The notes under the pieces: model-generated
Seen by the model: only the letters and a program-made list of their open reading frames with translations
The model's database searches: none
What the model was told of the DNA's origin: nothing
From: Mantamonas sphyraenae
Lineage: Eukaryota > CRuMs > Mantamonadidae
Direction of reading: 5' to 3'
Length of the DNA stretch: 64,000 bases
Assembly: GCA_026936335.1 (NCBI GenBank)
Contig: JAPMXV010000042.1
Location: forward strand, 620,001-684,000
Shown here: positions 42,526 through 55,415 of the stretch, one piece after another
How the letters are laid out: every line of letters starts with the position of its first letter
How positions within the stretch are numbered: the first letter of the stretch is position 1
Position numbers and translations under genes: made by a program

Positions 42526-44763
42526 ATGTCAGCTTCCCGACACCTGAAGGCCTTGGGCATTGCATTGCCGCAGAGCAAGACATCGCATGGGCGCAGGGTG
42601 GCACCGACACGACAGATGGCCACCGTAATGAGTGCGCGTCGAAAGCACAAGCAGTGGACGCGCAACAAGTTTGGGACGGCGCACTACAACGAGATGCGTG
42701 TGGGCACCGAGGAAGCTGGACGCGGGAGGACACAGCAGCGCATGTCTGGAGGCAACAGGGTGGATTTGTCTGCCTTGGTCGAGGAGCAGCGTGCCATGCA
42801 GCGAAAGAGGTCGAGCAGCCGGGAAAGTCGAGACGACTCGGCACTGCCAACGCCGAGCAGCAAACGCTCGCGCGTAGAAAGCGATGTTCACGAGCAGGAC
42901 GACGACCGCATGCTGTAAGTTGGCCACCAGCATGCATAAAGAGTGTGACGAACGCCCACACGTGTGTGCGTGTGTGTTTGTGTGTGTTCCAACGTGCATG
43001 CGAAAGTCGCAGGAGGTGTCAGGAAACGCGCTGATGGGTGCGGGGTGATCAGCACTTTCGCGCCAAAAACGGGGAGACAGCTGGTGACACGTGCTGGCTT
43101 GGAATGTCGCACGCTGGAGCAGCGCATATGGACGTGATGACCGCGCGCCACCAACTGACACGGTGTGCGTGTGCATTGCATGTGCATCTTGTGCACACAC
43201 AGGGCGTCGACACCGAGCCGGCAGGTGATGTCTCGGGAGCAGCTCCCGCCAAAACACAAAACGAAGCCGCGTGCGACAGTGAAACACCTACAGATGGAGT
43301 CACAGTCGCAGGTGCATGTCAACACATCCACGCACGGCGAAGGCAAGCGGGTGCGGCAGTTGGATGATGTGGAGCGTCGCAACTACGTGAAACGCGAGTT
43401 GGGACGGCACTTTAACCGCACTGCTGCGGAGGCGCAGGAGAGCAATGAGGACAACGCAGACGAGGCGCAGGAGGTTGCGGATGCGATGGAGGTTGTTGTG
43501 GTGGAGGAGAACGAAGAGGACGAGGAGGAGGACGATATTCAGCGCGCCGTGCGAATGTCGATGCAGGCGAGGCAGCTGCTCGGCAGCGACGACACGCATG
43601 AAGACAGGGGATCACAGGACGAGATGGATAGTGATGACGATGACAACGATGACAACGATGATGACGGCAGCAGCAGCAGCAGCGAGGAGGACCCGGCCGA
43701 GTTTACAGTGCTTTTCAACAGCCCGACGGACACACGTGCGCGTGTGGCACGTGACAGGGCACACCGCTCGCCATCAGTGCACAGGGAACACACCGGCATC
43801 ACAACTCACCAAGGGCCACGTGCACACGCACAGAGCAGCAGCAGCACCAGCACCAGCACCAGCACCAGCAGCTCCTCTTCACCCGGTCGTTCAAGCACAC
43901 TCGTGCAGACACGACTCGATCTGGGACAAAGCCTCAAGACCACAAGGACATGCTTATTGTGCGGTGGCGAGTACGACTCTGTCGACGAGTCGTGTGTGGA
44001 GACGCACAAGGTGTGCACGCTGACCCTGGAGCGTGGTGCTGCTTGGCGTGGCGCACTGCCCAGCGAACGTCTCACCCTCAGCACACATGTTTCGGGCAAG
44101 TATGACTGTGTGTTCCAAGTGACGCGCTCCCAGCTGGACTCGGACGCCGTACGCAACACGCTGCGCATGATGGAACTCGACCTTGGTCTTCCCTTCTCCA
44201 TCGAGGCAGGCCAAACCCTGTATTTTTATTTGGATGCCACCCGCAAGCGTATTGTGGCAGCCGTCGTCGGCCAAGCCAACGTCCGCGCCGAAAAGATGCG
44301 CCTGGTTCGCAAGCAGACTTCTTCGTCCGACGACGACTCTGCAGCCTCTTCTTCCTCTTCTTCCTCCACATCCTCCTCACTTCGCAAGCAAACCCAGCGC
44401 AAACTCGACATGCTCAAGCGCGCTCGGCCCCTTACATCCATCCTCGCGGGATCGGCACGGTCGTCCTCGTCGTCCTCGTCCACCACCTCGTCCACCTCTT
44501 CCAACGTGTCATCTGTGGCTGAGGACACCGAATGGGTACGCACGGGAGAGTATCAACGCTGCAAAATCGGTGTCGTCCGCATGTGGACGCATCAATCTTT
44601 CCGAAGACAGGGTAAGTGTCGCACCATCATCGACTACATGCGCAAAAAGATGGTTGTGGGCTCGGTCAAGAAGAGCGAATTGGCCTTTACCGTCACCACA
44701 TCTCTGGGTGAGTTCTTTGTCGACGACTATGCTCGCCAACAGGGAGTACGATTCGTTTTTTGA
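42526..44763 (+). CDS. ESCO/Eco1-type cohesin acetyltransferase (649 aa)
   Basis: Exons are 42526-42914 and 43203-44763. The N-terminal 430 residues are disordered, basic, then acidic (DDDDNDDNDDD). The C2H2 finger is TCLLCGGEYDSVDESCVETHKVCTL, the usual ESCO zinc finger, though spacing of the second half is atypical (H..C). The acetyltransferase region reads YFYLDATRKRIVAAVVG, a Ser-rich insertion, then KIGVVRMWTHQSFRRQGKCRTIIDYMRKKM, the acetyl-CoA loop (R-x2-G), and SELAFTVTTSLGEFFVDDYARQQGVRFVF, matching the ESCO C-terminus. It acetylates SMC3 to establish cohesion in S phase. The GGTAAG inside RRQGKC is read as coding because the frame and homology run through it. Its start lies 74 nt after the POLD1 stop. 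Confidence 0.92.
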
Positions 44764-44841
44764 CCAGAGCAGAAAGAGAATGATTCGCAATGAACTGAAC
44801 TGACCGTCTTCATTTCCGCGCTTGCTTCAGTCGCGACTGTT

Positions 44842-47800
44842 TTACGAAGACGAAGAGGACGATCCAGCCTCGCCCACTTGGGAGGCGATCCACTCTTGGG
44901 CAGCCACAATGGCGTCGGAAGCCTTGGAGACGTCCTCGCCTGTGCCCTGGGCCTTTTGGGCGCTGCCTCCACCACGGCCGTCAACGGCAGCGGTGACAGC
45001 CTTCATCCAGTCGCCGGCACTGATGACGATGACTGGGCCTTGGACACGCCTGCCACCATCTGCAGCTTGCCCTTCTTCAAGGCCGGGTTCTGGCTGACGA
45101 AAAACACGGGCGTCTCCTTGGAGGCCTTGTGTACCTCGCCCACAAAGTCGCGCATGCTCTTTGCGTTCAGACCCTCGCCAAGTTCGGCCACCACAAAGTT
45201 GCTGCCGTTGTTTTTGAGATCCTCAACGATGGCAGCCACGCGCTCTTGGCTCATGGCAGCTGCGTTGGCAACCTGGGCCTTCAGGAACTGCGAATGTGCG
45301 GTGCTGAGGCGGTCGATTGCAGCACGGCACTTGGTGCGCACCACGTAGGGCACCTCGATGCTCTCCAGACGCTCCTTGAAAGCCTTGATCGGCGTGTCCA
45401 GGGCAGCACTCATCTCCATGGCCTCCACCTCGGCCAGAGCAGCCTCCATCTCCTCACCGGCCTGGACCAGCGCACGTGCCTTGTCCCCCGTGTATGCCAC
45501 CACACGGCGCACACCACGAGCAATGCCCTCCTCCTGCACAATGGAGAAGCTCACAGCCACGCCGGTCTTGGTCAAGTGCGTGCCGCCGCAGAACTCCACG
45601 CTGTAGTTCATCCACTCCGGGTTGGCCGGCGACTCCAGCAGGGCAGCAATGGGCACACCCACAGACACCACACGCACGGGATCAGGGTACACCTCGCCAA
45701 ACACGGCGCGCAGGGTCTGGATCTTCTTGGCCTGGCGAAGGGGAACCACCTCGGTGTACACATCGAGATCGTTGGAAATGACGGCGTTGCACACAGCCTC
45801 CACCTGCTCCAGTGCCTCGGTGGGCACGGGTCCCTTGAAGGAAAAGTCGAAGCGCAGACGCTCACCGTCCACCAGCGATCCGCGCTGGTGGCAGCCTTCG
45901 CTGACCTTGTTGCGCAGAGCGTAGTTGAGCACGTGCGTGAGGGTGTGGTTGCTGGCCACGGGACTGCGTTGTTCGTAGTCCACCTCCAGCGTCACTGTGT
46001 CGCCCACCTTCAGGCTGCCGTTGGTGAGCTTGCCAATGTGCAGCACGTAGCCGCCGTACACCTGGCAGTCAGTGACATCCAGACGCACGGACGGATCGCT
46101 GCTCAGCGACAGTGTGCCCTTGTCGGCCACCTGGCCACCGCTCTCGGCGTAGTAGTTGGTCTCGGCACACAGGACACCCACTGTGTCGTCCGTTGCCTCC
46201 AGAGCGTCCACAAGGCCCTCCTCCAGGGTGACAAGAGCCAGGATGTTGCTGTTGATGGATTCGTTCCACACATACTTGGCAGCATCGTCGGTGGTGGCCA
46301 GATCCAGGCGCTTGACCTCTCCCAGCAGGTCCACGGTCAGCGACACGGTCTTTTCGCCCGTGCCCTTGGCCGATGCGCGCGAGCGCTCCTTGGCCTCCTC
46401 CATGCAGGCGTCAAACTCGCTTTGAAGCACCTTGACGTCGTACTCGATGGCCATCAGCTCGGTGAGATCGTAGGGGAAGCCGTAGGTGTCGTACAGCTTG
46501 AACGTCTCTTCGCCGCTGATGTGCCTGGTCTCGTCCACGTTGTCGACCAGGGAGCGGAAGTGACGCAGACCATTGTCCAGCGTCCTGGCAAATGCGTCTT
46601 CCTCCTCCTCAATGGTGTCCACGATGATGTCCTTGTACTGGATGATTTCCGGGAACTGTTCGCCCATCTGTTCGACAAGGGTGGGCACGAGGCGAGACAG
46701 GAAGTGTTCGCCGGCACCGAGGTTCTCGTGGCCATAGCGGTAGGCACGACGCAGAATGCGACGCACGACATAGCCGCGTCCCTCGCTGTTGGGAATGCCG
46801 CCGTCAGCAATGGCAAAGGTGATGGTGCGCAGATGGTCGGCAACAACACGGTAGGCCATGTCCACGCGCCCTTCGTCTTCGTCACCCATCTTGGCCGTGT
46901 AAGGATGCGGGGCGTTGGTCTCGCGATGGATGGCCTCGAAAAGCGGGGCAAACACATCTGTGTCGTAGTTGCTGTACTTGCCCTGGAGGATGCAGGTGAC
47001 ACGCTCAAAGCCCATGCCTGTGTCCACATGCTTGGCCGGCAGCGTCTTGAGCACGTCGGCGCTCTCGCGGTTGTACTGCATGAACACCAGGTTCCAGATC
47101 TCAATCACGGTCGGATCGTCCTGGTTGACCAGACTTGCAGCGTCTCGGCCCTGTGTGCGGTGTGTGGACAGGTGGGCGGATAGGTTCGGCGTGCGGTGTG
47201 TCGTTTACCACAGTGGCCCGTGCTGTGGTGTCAGTCGCTGTGCGTGGTTGCGTTCACTAAGCAAGCAACGGCTGCGGGAACATTCTGTTCCCGGGGACTG
47301 GGGCGAAACGGCCAGGCGAACCAACGCCTGCTCAGTTCCGGCTGTGGAGCGCAGGTCAAACAACAAAACACAGCCAGTAGAGCATGGGTGGCATTGCAGA
47401 AGCCAAAAGGACACATGCAACAGGCGGCGTGGCGACCCCAGCACTCAGGTGGGAGCCTGGACGGATTCGCCGGAATGCGAATGAGGCTGGGAAAGGTGCT
47501 GACCGAGGAAAAAACGCAACGTACGCCGACAATGTCGTAGTGGATCTCGGAGCAGGGACCACAGGGGCCCGTATCTCCCATCTCCCAGAAGTTGTCCTTG
47601 GCGTCGCAGCCGAGGATGTGCGAGGCAGGCAGGTACTTGAGCCAGAGCTCGCGTGCTTCGTCGTCGCACTCGACCTCGTCGCTGCCGCAAAAGTAGGTGG
47701 CATACATGCGCTCAGGGTCCAAGCCGTACGTGTTGACGAGCAAATCCCATGCCATGTCGATGGCCTCCTCCTTGAAGTAGTCACCAAAGGACCAGTTGCC

Positions 47801-48124
47801 CAGCATCTCAAAGAAGGTGTGGTGGTAGGTGTCCTTGCCGACGTCGTCCAAATCGTTGTGCTTGCCACCAGCACGGATGCACTTTTGGGTGCTGGCGGCG
47901 CGCTTGAGAGTGGCAAACTCCGTCTTGGGGTCCACCGTGCCCAGGAAGATGCTCTTGAACTGGTTCATGCCAGCGTTGGCAAACAGCAGGGTGGGGTCGT
48001 CCAGCGGCACCACGGGCGATGAGTCGATGATTGCATGCTCGTTCTTCTGTTCAAAATGGTCCAGGAATGTCTGGCGCACCCTTGAGGCGGGCCATTCAAT
48101 GTCTGACGATGTCGAAGAGGACAT
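44842..48124 (-). CDS. AARS: Alanyl-tRNA synthetase (frame break near 3' end)
   Basis: Class IIc synthetase charging tRNA-Ala. Exons are 48124-47525 and 47150-44842, about 968 aa. The catalytic core opens [15 protein letters not shown]...[43 protein letters not shown] and [15 protein letters not shown] are characteristic. The editing domain has [12 protein letters not shown] and CGGTHL zinc ligands. The C-Ala region follows. After GVSK at about 45040 the reading frame must move -1 to give [15 protein letters not shown]...[14 protein letters not shown]...AAQEWIAS, which matches AlaRS C-termini and ends at TAA 44842-44844. Without the shift it stops at 45003. No mitochondrial presequence is seen. 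The intron (374 nt) carries ACTGACACC. Confidence 0.95.
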
Positions 48125-48199
48125 GAGGTCTTGAAAGTTTTGTTTTTGGTTTGGGTGGCTGCGTCGACGCATCCCACTCGTTTCCCCATCATCGCACAC

Positions 48200-48586
48200 T
48201 CACAACACAGCCACGGCAACACTGGATCCTGCCATGACAAGGGCAACCGGCACCCACAGCATCTTCTCCTTCTTGCTGGGACTGGCTGCGTTTGCAAGCA
48301 AGGTGAGGCAGCAGAAGCCAAAAACGACCCAAATGACGACGGTGCTGGTCTGGAACAGGTCTTGGAACAAGAGACGACCACGCACGAGGACCACCAGGAT
48401 GAAAAACACAAGAACCAGAGCGTTGAAAACGCTGGCGATGCGCATCTTTCGTGGGAGGACACCCGGCCACTTGCCGCCGTTGGAGCACTCACCCCACGGA
48501 GCCCCTGCAGCCAAAGCAAGTTGGAACGCGACTACTGCAGATGCAAACACAGCAAACACCAAAGCCAAAGCCGCTGCAGAATCCAT
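48200..48586 (-). CDS. Small four-helix membrane protein (128 aa) of bacterial type
   Basis: Single exon. Four hydrophobic segments are visible: AAALALVFAVFASAVVAFQLALAAG, then VFNALVLVFFILVVLV, then VVIWVVFGFCCLTLLANAA, then LWVPVALVMAGSSVAVAVL. Between helices 1 and 2 sits the loop GAPWGECSNGGKWPGVLPRKMRIAS, and between 3 and 4 SPSKKEKMLW. The GAPWG..xxGG..P..LPxxxRxAS and SPS..E+.LW motifs look like a short uncharacterised membrane protein common in bacteria, recalled from general knowledge rather than searched. Function unknown. It is divergent from the NDR kinase and about 75 nt downstream of the AlaRS start. Confidence 0.75.
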   Translation of the reverse strand: MDSAAALALVFAVFASAVVAFQLALAAGAPWGECSNGGKWPGVLPRKMRIASVFNALVLVFFILVVLVRGRLLFQDLFQTSTVVIWVVFGFCCLTLLANAASPSKKEKMLWVPVALVMAGSSVAVAVL

Positions 48587-48781
48587 GCCTTTTCTTTCGG
48601 GTCAAAAAAGTGCTGTGAGCGTCTGCGCAGCGAGCGACCGCATGCATTGCGCATGCGTATGGATGCACGGCCACGCATTGCATTGACGCAGATTGTTTGT
48701 GTGTGCACGTGGACCAGGGTGAGAAGCATGTGCACACGACGGTCTCGCCAAACCAACAGAAGAGGCACTGCTCCACGCTCC

Positions 48782-51205
<2,424 letters not shown>

Positions 51206-51353
51206 GCGACAGAGGCACAACAATGGACACACCCTGTTCAGGGGATCCCAATCACCACTCGCACCATGTCGTCAGTATGCTGCCGCTGTGTGGTATGTTG
51301 TCGTGCCCACAACAGCGCAGCCGCCCGCCGAGCCAGCCAAAAACTCAACACAG

Positions 51354-52215
51354 ATGGTGAGTGTGCACCTGCTGGTGCTGCAAGAGTGATATGGTGTCGA
51401 GTCGAAGATGGGGTGTGAGGCACGTGGCGGTGGAGTCCATGGAGCATCCAGAAGTGAAGGTTGTCCCGCACCACTGAAGGCGGGTTGCCGGCAGGATCTC
51501 CAGCCGCCGATGGAGGAGGCAGGAGGCAAGGAGGAGTTGCCATGTGTGAACCACGAGGGGATATGGTCACGGGAGAAGGACTCAGGGGCAAAGAGGAGGA
51601 CGTGTGTGGTGTGTGTGGATGTGGAGGGACAAAGATGTGGCGGCGCATGCATTTTTTTCGTGGCGGGCGGGAGAGGACGAAGGGCTAACGCAGTACTGGG
51701 GACGACACACAGACCAAGGGTACCTTTAGCCAGGGACGTCGCCACAACAAGACACACACGTCGTGCATCCGCTGCGCACGTGTGTCGTTCCACATCCAGA
51801 AGAAGACCTGTGCGTCTTGCGGCTACCCCGACCGCCGTATGCGCAAGTGTAAGTTTGAATGGAGGCGGGAAAGGGGCAAGGGGGCATATGGAGAGACGCG
51901 GGGGGTAATGGGAAGGTGTGGAGGAAGAGTGGGCAGTGGGATGGGGGCAAGAGGACGGGAGAGCGGGCGTGGGTGTGGAGAGGGGCGGAGAAAGAGGCGG
52001 AAGTGGGTCGCATTTTGGGAGGCCCCCCGTTTTGGCCGGTGCAGAAGATTGGCCGGCGGCGCGAGAAGGGTGTGGGGACATGGAAAGAGAGGAAGGGGAG
52101 AGGCGTGCGTGTAGAGGAGGGAGAGGAAGGGTGGATGTGGGGCGGAAAGGGATGGAGGGGGAGAGTGCAGAGGTGGGATTGGGTTCAGGTTTTCGCCCAG
52201 CACAACATCAGCGCT

Positions 52216-52247
<32 letters not shown>

Positions 52248-52399
52248 ACATGAACGCAACCACAGTCAACTGGGGCATCAAGGCCAAGCGACGACGCACG
52301 ACCGGCACTGGCCGCATGCGCTACCTGAAGCACATGGCCCGCCGCGCCAAGAACAACTTCCGTGAGGGCACTCAGGCCCCGAGCGTCAAGCGCGCTTAA
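51354..52399 (+). CDS. RPL37: 60S ribosomal protein L37 (eL37), copy 1
   Basis: Exons are 51354-51356 (the ATG alone), 51713-51848 and 52266-52399, giving 90 aa. The protein reads [19 protein letters not shown] then C-x2-C...C-x2-C zinc ligands (CIRC and [13 protein letters not shown]), then [18 protein letters not shown] and a basic tail. Length fits eL37 (about 90-97 aa). It sits near the peptide exit tunnel on 28S/5.8S rRNA. Having the start codon alone in exon 1 keeps intron 1 (356 nt) immediately after ATG. Intron 2 (417 nt) contains the CTGACAC motif joined to a CA repeat. The coding exons are base-for-base identical to copy 2. Confidence 0.96.
51849..52265 (+). other. Intron 2 of RPL37 copy 1, purine-rich
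   Basis: 417 nt with GTAAGT donor. The plus strand is strikingly G/A-rich for about 300 nt (grouped ggga, agag and gggg runs), then GCGCTGACAC running into a (CA)n tract (52216-52246) and the acceptor CACAG. The matching intron in copy 2 is 61033-60616 on the minus strand. The purine bias could allow H-DNA or act as a splicing enhancer; that is speculative. Confidence 0.7.
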
Positions 52400-52529
52400 G
52401 CGACAGGAATTGCAATTGGGAAAATGAACACGGTTTCAGGTTTTTGCTTCATTCATCAATGCGGCAGTCCAGTCCAACGACGTTGCGCAGCGACTGGAGA
52501 GAAATCACAAACGGACCCACGAGTCACTA

Positions 52530-53384
52530 TTATTCATCCCCTCCAGGAAACCGGAATTCGTACGCTAGCTTGGTGCCGCTTGCAATGCCAAAACGGCCTT
52601 TGGCTACCGTTTTGATGGTCAGGCCAGGCGTCAGCCATTCGGTCTTCCACTGTGTGGCTGGTGTTGGCATGATGGGTCCGACGCGAGGCACCCCGAGTAG
52701 CTCCGTGGGCGTCTTTTGCTCCACAATGCGCAGCAGTTGCTCGTGGCTCTCTTGGACACGCTTGCGCATGTGAAACGTGCGCGTCAACGCCATGGTTTGC
52801 TCCTTCTTGGACAGCTTTTGCTTGCGTTTGCGCTTCCCTTGTCCATCGCTCCCGGTGAAATGTACAGGTGCACCGCTGTGGCCGATCTTGGGTGGGGTCT
52901 GCAGCTCTGTGATGCGTCGTTTCTTGCGCACCCATTCGCGGTGAGGCGTGTGATCCACTCCAGCCTGTCCCGTCATGCTACTGCTCCTCTGCTGGCTCGC
53001 GTCCGGCGTCATAGTTTTCCCTTGAGGTTTTCGCCATTTGTGTCGTCCTTTGCTCTTCCCGTCCGTCCCGTTCCACTCATCCTCCTCCTCTTTCTTTGTG
53101 TCATCCATCACCAAAGCATCGCTGATGGCTTGTGAGCCCACCAATGAGCCATCCACGTCATCCTCGTCGCTGCTCCACCCGTCCTGTTCATCTTCAACTT
53201 CCTCGTCCCACTCTCGCGTCCGCTTCCTCGTTTCACCTCCTTCTGGCGATGCTGGCAGCGACTCTGTGCAATCTGCCTGCACCGTAGCTACAGCACTGCT
53301 CGACATGGGCACACTGGCGCTTGTGTTGCTTGGCAGAAAGCGTTGAAGTGTTGTCTGCATGGCCGCCGTCGCTGCCGCAGCCAA
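52530..53384 (-). CDS. PIP-box protein of unknown function (284 aa)
   Basis: Single exon. The N-terminus MAAAATAAMQTTLQRFLPSN contains QTTLQRFL, which fits the PCNA-interacting consensus Q-x2-[ILM]-x2-aromatic-hydrophobic. Such motifs at the extreme N-terminus are typical of replication or repair proteins such as DNA ligase I and UNG. The middle is acidic then basic and disordered (EWDEEVEDEQDGW, GKRKRKQKLSKKEQ). The last 110 residues look folded: TFHMRKRVQESHEQLLRIVEQKTPTEL, VGPIMPTPATQWKTEWLTPGL, GRFGIASGTKLAYEF. I do not recognise the folded part. It is 26 nt head-to-head from the BBOF1-like gene. Confidence 0.72.
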   Translation of the reverse strand: MAAAATAAMQTTLQRFLPSNTSASVPMSSSAVATVQADCTESLPASPEGGETRKRTREWDEEVEDEQDGWSSDEDDVDGSLVGSQAISDALVMDDTKKEEEDEWNGTDGKSKGRHKWRKPQGKTMTPDASQQRSSSMTGQAGVDHTPHREWVRKKRRITELQTPPKIGHSGAPVHFTGSDGQGKRKRKQKLSKKEQTMALTRTFHMRKRVQESHEQLLRIVEQKTPTELLGVPRVGPIMPTPATQWKTEWLTPGLTIKTVAKGRFGIASGTKLAYEFRFPGGDE

Positions 53385-53410
53385 CCAAAACCCCTCCCCC
53401 CTTCCTCGCC
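53385..53410. promoter_or_regulatory. 26-nt divergent spacer between PIP-box gene and BBOF1-like gene
   Basis: The shortest start-to-start spacing in the window; it is C-rich. Promoter elements must overlap the coding sequence or 5' UTRs of one or both genes, unless one start codon is misassigned (an alternative PIP-gene Met lies at 53360). Confidence 0.4.
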
Positions 53411-55347
53411 ATGTCGCGCCGCGAGACCAACGAGCAGATGGCTCTGCGCGTGTACGAGCGCGACATCAAGCCGCAACACGAAATGCGGCAGAACAATTAC
53501 TAGTGAGTCAGCGGCACGACCACATCTGCATCTCCAACGGTCGACACCCTTGCCAGCCCTCCACTGCTTCACCATCGACTTTCTGCATTACCACACAGCC
53601 CTCCACACCCGAAATGGCCCCATTCCCACTGACCAACGTCCCTATTGCTTGTCCTCATCGCAGTATGGAGAAGAACCAGGAACTGCAACGGAAGAAGGAC
53701 GAGCTGGTCGAGCGGATCCAAGAGTTGGAGCATACCCTGGAAGAAGAGCGCCAGGAGGTCCTCAAGAACGAACACTACAAGGTCGAAAGCGAGCAGAAGG
53801 ACAACAAGATCAACGAATTGGAAGCTCTGATCGCCAAGGCTGACCGTGACAAGCGTGCGTTGCTTCGGTGCCCCCCCCCCGTTTTCAAAGCCTTCACCGC
53901 AGCATGCCATATCGCTGACACATGCCGTCTTTCCTTGTTCTCACATCGACTCCTGGACTCTACACACACGGATACACACGCAGACGCCATGGAGAAACTC
54001 CACAAACTGCAGATGGAGCAGATGGAGGCAGAGAAGAACGCCAAGATTGAGGCCTTGAACGAGGAGCTGGCCACACTCAACACCTTTCGCGCACGCAAGG
54101 CTGAAATCGAACGGGAAGAGAAACGCATGAAACGGCAGCTGCAGGAGGAGCGAGAGGCCCACGAAGCCGAGATCACAAAGCTTGACCGCGAGTTTGCCCA
54201 GGAGAAACGACGTGTGCGCGAGTCGATGAAAGAGAAACTCAAGGAGACGCAGGACAACCTGCTCAAACTCACAGACAAGGCTCTCGACACAACTACAAAG
54301 CGCACCATTCTCGAGAACGTCAAACTGGGCGTCGAACTGGGCTTCCAGTCCAAGGAGAGCGAGAAGCTCATGTCGCAGAACAAGCTGCTGAAAAAGAAGC
54401 TGCACGAGCACAGGCTGCAGGAAGAGCTACTCGAAGAGGAAAAGGTGCAGCTGGCCAAAAAGCACATTTCCTCGCAAAAGGTGGTCAAAATGCTGATGGC
54501 GCGTGTCAAAGAGCTCGAAGACATGTTGGAAAAGTCGGTCAGCAAAGACAACGCTCACGCACTGGTTCAGCAGAAGAATGAGCAGGTGGCTGCTCGCGAA
54601 CAGGACATCACGAATCTCCTTAATGAGCGCGAAAACATGCTCGACGACCTCGAAGGCATGCAGCAGGAGATTGGCCATCTGCAGGAGGAGCAGCAAGAAA
54701 TGCTGGGCGTCCTCAACGAGGCTGCGGGCTTCATCGTCTCTTTGCTCAACCAGGCGCAGAACGGCGCTGCTGGACCCAACTCGCTCAACTCCTTGTCCAT
54801 GATGCCTATGATGAGCAACCTTTCCCTGGCAAACGCCAGCAAGCTTAGCGAAGTCAGCGTCGAGGGCGCTGAGGAGATGACTCCCTTGGAGCGTGAACGC
54901 GCCCTCCGCCAGATTCTTGCCAAACTCAACTTCTTCCAAGGTGACGACGACACGAACGGCACACAGGCCGCGTTGGAGGAACAGGTGCGCCTGCACCAAA
55001 GCGCTGCCGTCCACGAAAGCGACACGCCCTACAGCGAAGCCTCCGTTGACAGCGAAAGCATGCACGGTGAACACAGCGAGGATATGTACAAATCACAACA
55101 CAGGCGGCGGGTGGAAACCACAGACACTGGTGTCCAAACTGACAGTGTTGCCAAGCTGCTCCTGGGCAAACCATCCTCTCTCGCCGCAACCATCGGCTCT
55201 GCCCAGAGCCTCACTACGTCCACTTCATCCGCAGACGCCAGTGCCGCTGCCCTCAACGCCATGCCCTCACGCAGCTGGGGCAAGAAGGCAAGCTCCATGA
55301 AACTCAGCAAGCACTCGCCCCAAGTATTCTTGACAAAGCGACGGTGA
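53411..55347 (+). CDS. BBOF1-like basal body coiled-coil protein (548 aa)
   Basis: Exons are 53411-53502, 53664-53854 and 53984-55347. A long, nearly continuous coiled coil (about 30-430) has the BBOF1/CCDC176 order: KKDELVERIQELEHTLEEERQEVL, TFRARKAEIEREEKRMKRQL, TILENVKLGVELGFQSKESEKLMSQNKLL, QKVVKMLMARVKELE, then the C-terminal PLERERALRQILAKLNFFQ, which parallels the conserved W-x5-KVLRLLFAKMNG box. BBOF1 orients basal bodies and supports axonemes. Intron 2 begins close to a run of ten C residues (53871-53880). The assignment rests on motif order in a coiled-coil protein, so it is somewhat less certain than for globular families. Confidence 0.8.
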
Positions 55348-55415
55348 CGCTGCATGAATTCCATTCAACTGCATTTTCCTCCATGATGATGTCATGCTGA
55401 ATCCACACCTCCTCC

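Larger units (their letters stand above)
51248..52466. repeat. Left arm of the 1.22-kb inverted duplication (RPL37 copy 1)
   Basis: Near-identical, in reverse orientation, to 60415-61634, with about 10-15 visible single-base or short differences plus a CA-repeat length change. It carries a complete RPL37 gene. At its left end it carries the first 20 bases of the UFSP2 CDS (minus strand, MVRVVIG then unrelated sequence). At its right end it carries the last five codons and stop of the inositol phosphatase gene (CRIDE-stop, minus strand). These fragments have no partner gene here, so this arm is the derived copy. Confidence 0.93.

Noticed and set aside
44611-44616. GGTAAG in the ESCO acetyl-CoA loop as a splice donor
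   Set aside because: The reading frame and the ESCO-like sequence continue without a break on both sides, and no matching acceptor is needed.
45129-47183. 684-codon plus-strand frame over AlaRS
   Set aside because: Mirror of the AlaRS CDS; the minus strand has every AlaRS motif.
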